A DNA stretch of 64,000 bases, taken from NCBI GenBank assembly GCA_902729315.2, contig LR746281.1, positions 625,001 to 689,000 of the forward strand. Direction: 5' to 3'. Numbering within the stretch: position 1 is the first letter of the stretch; the number at the start of each line of letters is the position of its first letter. Of this stretch, positions 35,595 to 46,841 are shown piece after piece. Below the pieces are notes generated by a model. It was not told the origin of the DNA and searched no databases. It was given only the letters and a program-made list of their open reading frames with translations. The translations under genes were made by a program, and so were the position numbers. Origin of the DNA: Spirodela intermedia (lineage: Eukaryota > Streptophyta > Magnoliopsida > Alismatales > Araceae).

Positions 35595-37150
35595 ATGGCC
35601 GTAAGGTTTCTGGCATACGAGGTATCGGACCTCTGCATCGGGAAGCCGCCGTTGAAGCCGCTGCCGCTGTCCGCGACCATCGGCGAGGCGCTCGTCTGCC
35701 TGAAGAGATGCGGCGAGAGCTACCTCAGCGTGTGGACGGAGGGTTCTAAAGCGGCATCACCAAATTCCCCCGAGAGAAGAACCTGCGTGGGGAAGGTTTG
35801 CATGGTGGATATTATCTGCTACCTCTGCTCGGAGGAGAATCTTAAGCGTTCTTCCTCCGTCGCCCTGAGTTCCCCTGTTTCCGTTCTCCTCCCGAAGGAA
35901 TCCGGGAGTCTGGTCAGACATGTCGAACGGCATTCCAGGTCCGTAGTCGCGCTGATAATTCGATCTCTCTGGCTTTAAAAAATAATTTCCTGTTATTTGC
36001 TGCTGCGCTTGTCTTCAACGGATTCGTACAGGACCGTCGAACAGCACGGCAAACTTATTCTGCTTTTGCAGTTGATCTTCTGTGGACTTTCCGATGTTCC
36101 TTCGCGTATTTCTTTTTTATCAAATTTTCAATCCAGTCTTCTTACTCGCGTATTCCCGTTTCCTTGCGGATAGACAGAATACTGTCTAATTTCTTTGCGT
36201 CATCAATGCATAGTAGGGGGTGGATGGGTTGCTTTTATTCGGCGAGATTTGTCAACTGTGTATAGCTCGAGGAGATATCGATTGATCCTCTGATCTGATG
36301 AGTATTTAATTATTTCTTCAGCTTGTTGGAAGCCCTGGATTTGATTCTGGAGGGGGCGCAGAACCTGGTGGTTCCGATCCGATCCGTCGGCAGGAAAAAG
36401 CTCCACTCATATGCGGCGGACTTCTGCTGTCTCGTACAGGAGGACTTCGTTCGCTTCTTTCTCAACTCCATCGGTGCCTTCTCCCAAGTCTCCTCCCTCT
36501 CGGTGGAGTCGCTGGGGATCATCCGGCGTGACGTCCTCGCCGTCCGGTACCACGAACCCGCCCTCTCCGCCTTGCCGTTGATCAAGGAGGCCCTGATGTA
36601 CCAGACCGCGGTGGCGGTCGTCACCGACGACGGGAAACTCGTCGGCGAGATCTCACCGTCCACCCTGGCCAGCTGCGACGAGACCGTGGTGGCGGCGATC
36701 GCCACACTCTCCGCCGGCGAGCTCATGGCCTTTGTCGACTGCGGCGGCCCGCCGGAGGAAGCCGTGAGGACCGTGAAAGCGAGGCTGAGGAAGCGGGGCA
36801 TGGAGGGAATGCTAGAGCTGATCGAGGAGGAGGCATCGTTGTCGTCGTCGGCGTCAGATACCTCCCTCTCCACGCTGTCGTCGGGAAGCTCGTCGTCGGA
36901 CGAGGAATCGACGACCCCGGCGAGGACACGGCGGCTAGAGAAGCACGGCGGCTCGGGCAGCTACTCGGTGAGGATGGGGAGGAGTCTGGAGGAGGCCATC
37001 GTCTCCCATCCCGGTAGCTCGCTCGTGGCGGTGCTGATCCAGGCGTTGGCTCATCGTGTAAACTACGTGTGGGTGGTGGAGGACGACTTCGAGTTGGCAG
37101 GGTTGGTGACCCTAACAGACGTCCTGAAAATATTCCGCGACCCGCTCTAG
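35595..37150 (+). CDS. CBSX5: CBS-domain protein CBSX5-like
   Basis: Plant CBSX proteins carry paired CBS motifs that bind adenosyl ligands; the role of CBSX5 is not settled. Exons 35595-35938 and 36322-37150 join in phase 2 to 390 residues. The N-terminus (EVSDLCIGKPPLKPLP) and the VGKVCMVDIICYL and GAQNLVVPIRS motifs match Arabidopsis CBSX5. CBS-like repeats can be placed at about residues 15-75, 110-180, 200-250 and 330-388, the last ending in VTLTDVLKIFRD. Between them lies a low-complexity Ser/acidic linker (about 278-305), which is probably disordered. Third-position GC is high, especially in exon 2. Confidence 0.87.
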
Positions 37151-37939
37151 TCCAAGGAAACTTATTTTTCTCTCTCCTCCCCCCCTCTCTCTCTCTCTCT
37201 CTCTTCCTCTCACCGCTATGAGGAGGTAACGCTTACTGGACGGGCGAGGATTTTAGGAATACTTTTTTGTAATGAAAAATTACGTGGCTGAATAATGCGT
37301 ATTTATTAATACAATACGTCAAATTTAAAATAACATTAAACATAAGGTGAAACGGGGTCCAACCAAGAATTGACCCAACGTGTAAGCACGCTCTAATTGA
37401 CGAATCCCTCCCGAACCAAAATTCTCAAAGAGGGCTTTTGCCTCAGACGGAGACCGAGAGAGAGAGAGAGAGAGAGAGTGGTCGCCGCAGACGACTGGGC
37501 AGAGTCAAAAGCGGCGTTTTCTTTGACTATACTCTCGTTTGTTTTCCCCGCAGAGTGTCCTAAATAGCGGTTGGGCCCCACCGAGAGCCACCCGGGCCCA
37601 GGTAGGAAGGGCCCGGGCCGGCCCATTAGCGGGCTGCTACAGTGAAAACCTTGCCTTCTTCAGAAAGTGCGGAGAAAATTTGAATTTTGTCGGGTAAGCT
37701 AGGATCCCGCCCGAACGCCCCCACGTCTACTCCCCACGGATAGAAAAGAACATACAAAACCTAGCTCCCCCTTCCCCTTCCTCTCTCTCTCGCTTTCTCT
37801 CTCTCGCTCTTCGTTTCCGTCTTGTCTTCCTGGCGCAGATTTCTCGTCGATACTCATCTTGTTCGATCGGTTGTTCCATCTGGGATTCGTTGCGGGTGGG
37901 GGTGGAGAGAGGAGAACCGGAGCAGGAACTACGGAAGCA
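37151..37939. other. Intergenic: CBSX5 3' end and EB1C promoter
   Basis: A CT run at about 37,181-37,202 directly follows the CBSX5 stop, a GA run lies at about 37,459-37,478, and the EB1C leader near 37,770-37,815 is again CT-rich. No other gene is seen. Confidence 0.45.
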
Positions 37940-40115
37940 ATGGCCACCAATATAGGGATGATGGACGCGGCATACTTTGTGGGAAGGGGGGAGATCCTGG
38001 CGTGGATCAACTCCACCCTACGGCTCAACCTCTCCAAGGTCGAAGAGGTATGCGATTTCCGTTTCGTTTCCTTTATTTGGGCCTTCACTGAATCCGTATC
38101 GCCGATGGTTTTCTTTCTTGCTTTTTAGTGTGGGGAAGGGCGGTGTATCTTTCATAAGGAGATGTGGTGGCTGGGGTTCTGCCGTTAGATCTGTTGTTGG
38201 AATTGTCCTATGTTACACTTGTGTCTTTCAGGCGGCGTCGGGAGCTGTGCAATGCCAGCTGATGGATGCAGTCCACCCGGGGATTGTTCCCATGCACAAG
38301 GTTAATTTCGACGCCAAGACAGAATATGACATGATCCAGAACTACAAGGTCCTCCAGGATGTTTTTAACAAGTTGAAGATTACCAAGGTCTTGATCCCCT
38401 CTAAATTTGAGTTACGTAGAATTTTCTGTGTACGATTTTTCTGACGTTTCGGCTCTTCTTCTTATGAACTTTGCTTACGAGGCATTTTCTCAGAATTCTT
38501 GGTTTAGTTTCCTTTTTTTGTGTGGAGCTGATGACCAGTTAGGTTATTTAGCAAATTGTATTCTACCAATAGTAAAGAAGCTATGTTCCGCAGGCAGAAA
38601 GGAACCATCGATCATTGGTCCATTTTCTTCGCAAAAAAGGGAAACGATTTTCTTCACTGTCTACTTAAACGCCCACGTTCATCATCAAGCTTAAACATCA
38701 GGAAAAATAATAAATCTGGAGAGAAAAACACACTCATCTTGGTATCTAATATTTCGATTATCTGATTTTTCGTTTGTTTATTTTTCTCATCGCTTCTCTT
38801 TTGGCATTAGCACATTGAAGTAAATAAGCTCGTGAAAGGGAGGCCGCTGGATAACCTGGAGTTTATGCAATGGATGAAGAGGTACTGTGACTCCGTCAAC
38901 GGTGGCATGCTGAACAAGTGAGCTTTCTTCCTTTTCTCCCTCTGTTTCATGATTTATATTCATCCCTTTTCTATCTTTCCCTTTATTGCAAACTTTCAAC
39001 GTAGTGAGACGGGCTTGTGTAGTTACATCGCTGATGGGTGGATATTAGTTGGTTTCCTAAAAAGTATCATAACCCAGATTTTTCCAGTACAAGTATGTTC
39101 TTAAGACATTCATAGGGTGGATGCTGGAACTGGAAATTGAACTCGTAATTGATTATTTTTTTTATATGAATTTTAGATACGCTTCAACACTTTGTACCCT
39201 ATGATTAACCTCTAGTATGAGTTTGGAATCAGCTATAATCCTGTGGATAGAAGAGATGCTTGCAAGGGAGCAAAGGAAACAGGCAAGAGGACAGTTCCTG
39301 TACAGACATCATCCAAGTCCTCCACTGCCCTGAGGACATCGAGTTCTTCCCATACAACCCGGAAGAGTGATTCCAATCCTTCACACTCATCGCAGAAGGT
39401 CCAAAAGCCTGCTCCTAGTGGATGTGCACAGGCTTACGATGCACAGGTGGTTCACGTATGTGCTTTGAGCTGAATAGTTTGGTAATGTTGCATAGAGATC
39501 TCTAAAATCTTCGAATCAAATGCAGATCACCGAGCTCAAGCTTTTTGTGGACAGTCTTGAGAAGGAAAGAGATTTCTACTTCGGGAAGCTGAGAGACATT
39601 GAAATCTTCTGCCAGAATCCTGACATTGAACATTCACCTGTAAGAATGGCTCCTCTCTATCTCTCTCTCCCTCGCTCTCTCGTGTGTAATCAGCCTATTA
39701 GATGATGTTGAGGAAATAATAGAGTTAAAACCATAGAAATGTTTAGATGGTGTTCTCGAAGATTATCGGTTTATCCATGATTATTATCAGCAGATGGCAA
39801 CATTTTGATCCCGGAAAACTCGATTTTCTTCAGATCGTCAGCGCTATTCAGAAGATACTCTATGCTGCGGATGATGACTCGTCGGTGCTGACCGAGGTGC
39901 AGGCCATGGCTTCCCAGCAGGGTAGCGAACAGCCATCTTTGAGCCCCATCCTCGAGACCTCAGAAGAGAAACCGAGGGTAGAAACACAGAAGAGGAAGAA
40001 CATCTCGACCCTGGAAGTTGACATGGCCGCCAGCTTCACTCTCTCGCCGAGACAGAGATTATCAGACATTTCTAATGTTCATCACCGCGGAGGCCCCACC
40101 ACTCTGGATTCTTGA
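37940..40115 (+). CDS. EB1C: Microtubule plus-end binding protein EB1C
   Basis: This protein tracks growing microtubule plus ends; the C-type plant isoform acts in the nucleus and at the spindle. Exons 37940-38047, 38232-38387, 38811-38917, 39233-39455, 39526-39639 and 39834-40115 join in frame to 329 residues, as in Arabidopsis EB1C. A calponin-homology domain (about residues 5-110) contains [20 protein letters not shown] and [12 protein letters not shown] Ser/Lys-rich linker follows. The coiled-coil EB domain (about 200-255) contains [16 protein letters not shown]. The tail is basic with LSPRQRLSD and lacks the acidic EEY-type end of EB1A/B, the mark of the C subtype. Confidence 0.95.
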
Positions 40116-40356
40116 CTCCACTGAAGCTCCCATGTTCTTGCTCTCCAGGTTCTGATGACACCAGTCTCTTCTCTCTCTCTCTCTCTCTCTCTCCCTCTCT
40201 ATTCGTGTCTTTCTTATTGTGGCGATTTATATCAAACCCAATTAATTGCTTTCTCTGCAACTGAGCCTTGTTCTTACAATGAGACCTCTTTTAGGGCTCT
40301 ATTTATCGGCTGAGATGGTTTTCAGGTATAGCTCGTGTCTTCATAGAAGCTTTATT

Positions 40357-40393
<37 letters not shown>

Positions 40394-41099
40394 CATCAGT
40401 GGGATAATGTCTGTGGAACTTTGGTTTAATGCCTGATTGAGAATTCATTTTCCTCATAGATCTAATGGGTCTGATACGGGTGTAGATCCGACGTTCCGAT
40501 AGAATAGTGCCAAATCCGCTATTTACTTTAAATATGGATTTGTGGTTTTGACCTTAACATCACCATGTGCGGTCAACCTTTTTATTTATGATGCTAGCTG
40601 GTCAAACGCGACCGCCGTCCACAGATTGCCCGAACAGGGTTTTGTTGGAAAGTCATGGAGCACGAGAGTGGATTAGTTGATCTCAAAGTCAAACTTTGGT
40701 TTTACTTCCACCCACCGACCACCTGATTCCGATGGTCTTCCCACGAGTCAACGAGCGCCAGATGCATCCAGGTCTGGAAGCTTACATCAGAATTAGTGTG
40801 GTCGGTCCTGTGTTAGTAGCGGTCAACGGAGAGATAGAGAGGGAGGGAGTGAGGGAGAGCCGTTGATATCGGCAGTCTGCACTTTCTCTTTCTGAAGGGT
40901 GGCGAAACAACGGGTGCCATTCATTCCGCCGACTCCGCCTTCCAGCTCAGCGTTGCCCAACACCCGAGCTTATCGGAACTCATTCCACCATGGAAGCTTC
41001 CATCTGGAATCCATTCTCTTGGCCTGAGTTGCTGTAGCCCTTACCCATCTCTCTCTCTCTCTCTCTCTCTCGATTGTAGTGGTTTCCGTCTTCCCCACG
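40116..41099. other. Intergenic: EB1C 3' end and FTRA promoter
   Basis: This contains a CT run (about 40,168-40,200), a long GA run (40,360-40,391) and a CT run in the FTRA leader (41,049-41,071). No other gene is seen. Confidence 0.45.
40360..40391 (+). repeat. (GA)n microsatellite
   Basis: A pure GA run in the EB1C-FTRA spacer. Confidence 0.92.
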
Positions 41100-41558
41100 A
41101 TGTCTTCGACGATCTCTGCCGCAGTCAATGCGTCCTTCCTGTGGGGAAACCTCCCTTCTCCTCCAGCCAGCTTTCCCCTCCGAGGTCCCCTCTGGACGAG
41201 GAGACGACGACCCCTTGGCCGGTCGATTTCCTCCGACGTCACGTTCACCGCCACCGCCATCTCCGCCGCCGCTTCCTCCCCGGCGGTTGAGGCGGAGGCG
41301 GCGGGCTGGGTGGGGGCCAGGGTGAGGGTGACGGCTCCGGTGAAGGTGTACCACATCCAGAAGGTCCCTGATCTGGACCTGATGGGGATGGAGGGGGTGA
41401 TCAAGCAGTACGCCGGGTTGTGGAAGGGGAAACGCATCTCCGCCAATCTTCCCTTCAAGGTGGAGTTCGTGTTCCCCGACGGGATCCAGGGGCGCCGCCC
41501 CGGCCCCCTCAAGTTCTTCGCCCATCTCAAGGACGACGAATTCGAGTTCCTCGCTTAG
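41100..41558 (+). CDS. FTRA: Ferredoxin-thioredoxin reductase variable chain (subunit A), chloroplastic
   Basis: This is the variable subunit of the plastid enzyme that passes electrons from ferredoxin to thioredoxins, thereby switching on Calvin-cycle enzymes in the light; it stabilises the catalytic Fe-S subunit. A single exon encodes 152 residues. Residues 1 to about 55 are Ser/Arg-rich and fit a chloroplast transit peptide. The mature part begins around an acidic AVEAEAAGWVGARVRV segment and contains the conserved KVYHIQKVPDLDL, GVIKQYAGLWKGKRI and KFFAHLKDDEFEF motifs of the SH3-like barrel. The ATG at 41,100 is the first in frame; it lies about 30 bases after a CT run in the leader. The coding sequence is GC-rich. 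Confidence 0.95.
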   Translation: MSSTISAAVNASFLWGNLPSPPASFPLRGPLWTRRRRPLGRSISSDVTFTATAISAAASSPAVEAEAAGWVGARVRVTAPVKVYHIQKVPDLDLMGMEGVIKQYAGLWKGKRISANLPFKVEFVFPDGIQGRRPGPLKFFAHLKDDEFEFLA

Positions 41559-42176
41559 GATTCGCCAGGGCCATGAGGAATGGGGGACGGCGGTTCTCAG
41601 CTCACTCCGACCTCTGTGATGCAGGTTCTGGGCGACTGTGGCGATTGCTCCGGATTTGAGCGAGTTTCGATCAGAGCCTAGTGAGAAAGATTCAGAATCA
41701 GGAAGCGTTCCGTTGAAATCGATCTGAAAATCTGTGCCTCGTTTGCATCCCATGATTTATTCTTATCCCGCAGGGAATTAAGTTGGCATCGGATTTGGCC
41801 ATATATCTGCAGCCGATCTCCACTGGTTTTTGTTTCCACCAGAGGAAGGAATTCCTCTTTGGAGAACTCTCTTTTCCCTCCGGAGGGAACACCGAGACTG
41901 CTCTTGGGCTCGCTCTATCTTCTTCTGCCCGTGTCCTTGAAATCCTCGTGTGGATCGGTTACTTGGCTCTATCTCTCTCTCCGGCAGTTGGTTTGGTATC
42001 GGCATCGCCCTGCCGAAGACTTGAATTCCTTGCAAAATACGGACTCTCTAGTCGCCTCGAAGAACAGCTGCACGCACGCTGAATTGGAATATTTATTGCT
42101 TCACTTCATCTTCTGTCCCTGTTTTTGACATCTCCTTGTGGATTGCTATTCTATTTTACCACCCATAATTTCCCTC

Positions 42177-42251
<75 letters not shown>

Positions 42252-43408
42252 GCATCATATCATACCTCTAACGTATCCCTTTCTATAAATATATATCTGC
42301 TCACGCTTGAGCTTCTCCCTTTCTCTCTCTACGCATCATCCCTCTCACAGCGGCCATTGTGGCTTAAACACCTCCCTTTCTCTCTATATATTGCATCATC
42401 TCCGTAGGGCAGAGGGGGCTGAGGTGTGATCACTAGAAGAGTGACAAAATCCTAAAGTATCCATCTAGTGTCACCTTACATGTTCATTCAAGATACTCAT
42501 TAAAAATGACATTAATTAGGATACAAAACATTAACAAGATCTTGGTGAGAACGAATGACCACTGTTAAAATGTATGAATTGTAGTCAATCACACACTCAT
42601 TCTTTTACTCATCATCATTTTAAAATGTAAACTTGATTGTAGCTATTTTTCAAGTCTATCTTAGGATATAATATGCTCATCACAAATGGTCAAATAATTA
42701 TTTTGTGTTGGGCACCGAATGCTTATTCCTTCACGTCATTTTATTATGTGCTCAGTAATCTATGTATAACTTGAGAAAATAATATGCATAACTTGACATA
42801 CACATATGATGCATGTGTTGGTATGCACAAAGCTGGCATGAAATTAGTCTTAAGCTCCACACCTCATGCTACGGTGGTAGGTGCCAAAAAAGACCGGCAA
42901 GAGGTAGTAAAACTTTTCTATAAGTTGTGGGATTCTATGCCAGAGTTATCATTTTACCCCAGCCTCCATTGTCACATACTAGTCTGTCCAATGTGCACTC
43001 ATGTGTGCTGTGATTGTAATTCTTGTCATTGCATCCTCCATGTCATTGGAACTATGTGCATGCCCTTTGCAACATATTCATTCGAGTGGGTGTCAGTGTT
43101 GGGTGCCACGTAATCGAGGTCATCTTTGAATTCATTAAGGAGTGAGATCTTATCATTTTGTTCCTAAAGGGTGATGAGATATGTTTTATTGTCATGCCTT
43201 ATTCTATGCCACATGGTAGTTAATAGCTTTAGTCCCTATGTTAATTGTGTCCTCTCATTCTACCCATGATTAAGATGTCATAATAGTGGGGGTAGATGTC
43301 TTGTATGTGCTTGTAAGAGAAACTTATATGATGGCTTCATAGACAAAATCATGAAGTCCACTAGGCCCTCTCATCTTTTGATTTGTTGTAGGGTCCTCCA
43401 CATCATTG
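41559..43408. other. FTRA 3' region and intergenic DNA up to the transposon nest
   Basis: The first 500 bases after FTRA are gene-like in composition and probably include its 3' untranslated region. A compound (CT)n(TA)n repeat lies at 42,182-42,251. Beyond it the composition falls to AT-rich; the 109-residue frame at 42,784-43,113 (+) is unrecognised and I do not call it a gene. Confidence 0.4.
42182..42251 (+). repeat. Compound (CT)n(TA)n microsatellite
   Basis: A pure CT run changes directly into a pure TA run. Confidence 0.93.
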
Positions 43409-43515
43409 TGTTAGGCCCTTGGGCCAAACTTACACTCGTAGGAAGCCCATTAATCAGCCCACTAATGTCTAAGTCATTTATAAGGGCTGGATTATAGACA
43501 AGAACATAGGGGGTA

Positions 43516-43850
43516 TGGTAGGGTCCCCCTTATATGGAGTGTGGTTGGTCAGTTGATAAGATTCAACTGAGGGGGTTAACGGAAGGAGGGAATTCTCTAC
43601 AAAAATACAACATATTTATTGAGTTTAGTCTCGTAAATAGGGACCACATTGACGAGTACATAATATAATAGATAAAAATTAGAAGGAAAACAAAGAGATT
43701 CTAGTATAGGGGAGCATACAGGGATAATGGGAAAGTCATTGGGACCTCTCATGTTTTGGTGTGACTGATACTAGATGGTTAGTCTCCAGCTCCTCTTGGA
43801 GTTCACTTAATGTCTCTTGCTGCAAGCATGTGACTACCAATAGCATGTCA
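43516..43850 (-). repeat. 3' LTR of gypsy element 1
   Basis: It aligns by eye over its whole length with 58,086-58,435, including a shared tccccctt block and a shared gtggttggtcagttgat block. The adjacent polypurine tract on the minus strand marks this as the 3' LTR. Confidence 0.8.
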
Positions 43851-43899
43851 ATGCTCCCCCCTAGAAGTGTCATCTTGTCCTTAAGAGGGAATCTAGGGA

Positions 43900-44695
43900 A
43901 TTGATAATAAAGGTGTGTGGCTGAGTTTGTTGATGTCTGGACAGCTCTTAAGTTGAGACATGTGTAAGACCAAGTGGATCCCCACGGTTGGTGGCAAGGT
44001 GAGTCAATAGGCTACAATGCCCACCTTTTTCATGACTTCAAATGATCCCAAATAATGAGGCATGAGCTCCTTGTATGGATGCCTCGCCAAGACTCATTGT
44101 CGATATGGTTGAAGATTGAGGTAGACTCAATTGCGGATTGTGAACTTGATCTCCCGATGGTGCTGATCCTTGTAAGCTTGCATCCTCTATTGGGCATGAG
44201 CTAGATGTTCCTTGAGCTGACAAAAACATCATGTTCATGCAACATTTGGTTGACCTTGTTTGTTCACACCAAACTTGTTTTATAGGGCATGAGATACAGT
44301 TGGGGTTTGCCATAGACGATTGAGAGGTTGATATGTGGGAATTGATGTTGTACCAATATTCTTCCCAAGTGAGCCACTTGCTCTATTGTTGAGGTCTATC
44401 TCTTGCAAAACAATACAAGTACTTCTCGAGGCTATGGTTGACAACCTCTATTTGACCGCTGGTCTAGGTATGATACACACTTGTCTGACATAAGAGAGTT
44501 TCATGTAGCCTCAAGAGCTCCCACCAAAATGTGCTCATAAAAATCATATCTTGGTCATTCACTATTGATAGAAGGATCTCATGTAGCCAAATGATATCTC
44601 GGAGGAGGACATGGACAATCTTGTTGATTTTGTAGGGATGCTTGACTAGTGAGAAGTGTGCATACTTGTTGAGATGATCCATGACTACTAAGATA
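43900..44695 (-). pseudogene. Gypsy element 1 integrase core and C-terminus
   Basis: The minus strand encodes the DDE integrase catalytic region: VVMDHLNKYAHF, then LHEILLSIVNDQD and FMSTFWWELLRLH. This is the typical gypsy pattern with the second catalytic Asp in NDQD. Downstream the frame shifts into the C-terminal domain (about 43.9-44.3 kb), which contains several stops. The N-terminal side is cut off at 44,695 by the GC-rich insertion. Confidence 0.8.
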
Positions 44696-46778
44696 TGATG
44701 CAGGACGGGGCGAGAACCCCTGTACTTGATCAATGAAACTCATGACCCGAGATGGGGTTGTCAGACCGATCCGATTAGAATGTATGGACCCTAGACTCTA
44801 GGTTTGACCACGTAACCTAAGTATAGGCAGGCGTACCAATATGCGCGATCAACTCAGAACAACCCGGGGAAACACTCAACGATGGTAAGTGTGAGGCCCT
44901 CTCGGTCTATGTCTGAATAGACGGCAGAATGGTCGTTGTGAGGTAGCTTAGGGCTGAAGCTCACGAACGGTGGCGAATCTAAGGCAGCGTCGGAAGTCAC
45001 GATCCGATAACCGTCCTATCCTGATGGTGGAGGAGACGAGCCAAGAAAACCCTTTGAGAGATAATTAAACTTAAGAGGAAGGGGTACGGAGCTAACCTTC
45101 AGGGCTGCGTAGCCCGGCGGGTCGTGACGGAGCGGAGATTCGACGAAGGCAGAGACGGTGAAGAGCGATGCTCAGCATTGACGGTCGGTCCTAGTCGAGA
45201 GTCACGGAAGTCGTCGTCTTAGGGCGTGGCACAGTCGACGTGGGCGTGGGCCTGCAGGTGGGCCAAAGGGCACGCTAGCGGGCGTGGGCCCGCTGGTGGG
45301 CCGAAGGGCACGCGGGCAGTGGCGCCGGGTGGGCGCGCGGGCCGCAAGAGCCGGCGCGCGGGGGCGCGCGCGGCGGCAGCGCTTCGGCGGGAAGGCCGAG
45401 CGTCTGCGGCGCTTCGGCAGGAATGCCAAGCGTCAGCGGCGCTTCGGGGGGAATGCCGAGCGTCGACGTTCGGCGGGAAGGCCGAGCGTCAGCGGCGCTT
45501 CGGCGGGAATGCCGAGCGTCAGCGGTTGGGCGGAGACCCAACCGTCGCCGGAAAGGTCGGCCTTCTCTGGCGGCGCCGGGAAGCGGAGCAGAGGAAGGAG
45601 ACGATCCGGCCGGCGATACCAGGGAGGGTGGAGCCCTCCTGGTCTAGGCGGCGCCGGAAACGGCGCGACGGCGGCGGATCGTCGGGAAACTCCGGCGGGG
45701 GCCTGTGCGGAGCTTGGATTGGATCTGGCTCGTCGGCACGGCAGCAGGGTCTCTTCCGACGTCGGCGGCAGGTCGGCGTTCGTCGGCGAACGGCCAGCGA
45801 CTGGGCGGCGCGGCGGAGGGCGGCTCCGGCGAGTTTATGGTGGAGTTCCGGAGGAAGAGGTGGCAGACGAACCAGGAGTCGAGAGACTCCGGTGGAGTGC
45901 TCGGCGACGGCTCGTAGGGAGGCGAAGCGAGCCCCTTTCGTCACGATGGCGTGACGGGGTTCCAGCAGAGGCGGCGGCGGTTGCAGCGGCAACCGCGACC
46001 GTTTCGTCCGGTGACGGCGGCGAACTCCCCGGCGGCACTGAGATGGCCGGCGGCGGCAGTGGTCTCAGGCGGCGGCGGGACTTCTCGGGCAGCAGCGTCA
46101 CGAGGAACGAAGTCCTCGAAGGGGGTATCGACGGCCTTCCTCTTCCTCCTTCCCTCCCTATCCTAGATCACGGAGAAGGTACTCACAAAACGATAATCTC
46201 TCTCAAAAATACGGCGCTCTCTTGAGGAGGGGTCCTACCTCCCCTTATATGGGGCCCACAAGTGGGCTTAGGGGAGGTGGGCCCACTTGAGGCCCTCAAG
46301 CGCATAAGCCACAAAAGGCTACAAAAGGGGCTTATTGGGCCTCTTAAAGAGAGATCCAATAAGCTCCCCTAAAAGGAGAAAGAGGAGGGCCCTCTTACGG
46401 TGCTTAAGTGGGCCTCAAATGAAGACCCAAATAAGCCCCAAAAGAGGCCCCAAAGGAAAGACACATAGGTCCCCCCCCCTTAGGGTTTTAATTGGGCCTC
46501 AAAAGAGAGACCCAATAAAACCCTAAAGAAAGGGAGACACACACATAGAATTGGGCCCGCTAACACACAAATGCGAGGCCCCACAAGTCAACGTGAAAGT
46601 ACAAAGAAAGATACGGGTGAGCTCAAGCTCGTCGTCGTCGCGGAGGTGGAATGTCGTCGTCCTGAAGGGCTAGGCCGTGTAGCAAAAGCCAGGCTCCTTC
46701 GTCTTCGAGCGTCGATCAAGCTGAACTCGGACTACTGGTGTCTCTTGAGTTGATGGAGACGGATCCCGCTCGCCATCA
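44696..46778. mobile_element. GC-rich solo LTR (insertion F)
   Basis: This 2,083-base unit is very different in composition from its surroundings. It begins TGATG and ends CATCA and is flanked by agata (44,691-44,695) and aaata (46,779-46,783), a 4/5 duplication. Its removal puts the two halves of the integrase core back in one frame, which supports the boundaries. Long open frames on both strands (45.2-46.2 kb) have a composition-driven Gly/Arg/Ala-rich character and match no protein family. No second copy or pol is present, so it is read as a solo LTR. Confidence 0.7.
45380..45525 (+). repeat. 30-bp tandem repeat, about five copies, inside insertion F
   Basis: The unit is close to cgcttcggcgggaatgccga followed by gcgtcagcgg. 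Five copies follow head to tail, with one shortened by about four bases between the third and fourth copies. All are very similar, indicating recent expansion. Confidence 0.88.
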
Positions 46779-46841
46779 AAATAGTGTAAAACTTTAGAAA
46801 TATTTTGATAAAGTCTAACGATATGTACTCTCAAATGTATC
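46779..46841 (-). pseudogene. Short integrase fragment of gypsy element 1 between two insertions
   Basis: These 63 bases on the minus strand encode a decayed version of the segment that links the integrase zinc finger to the core (YISLDFIK-like). They sit between insertion F on the left and solo LTR A on the right. Confidence 0.6.

Noticed and set aside
41783-42082. 99-codon plus-strand frame after FTRA
   Set aside because: Probably 3' untranslated sequence; no splice sites link it to a known protein and no motif is recognisable.
42784-43113. 109-codon Cys/His-containing frame left of the transposon nest, considered as a small zinc-binding protein
   Set aside because: The Cys and His spacing fits no finger type and the flanks look like repeat-derived DNA.
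45226-46225. Long overlapping open frames on both strands (242, 313 and 157 codons) that look like a gene
   Set aside because: They lie inside the GC-rich solo LTR, run in several frames at once, are driven by high GC and a tandem repeat, and resemble no protein family.
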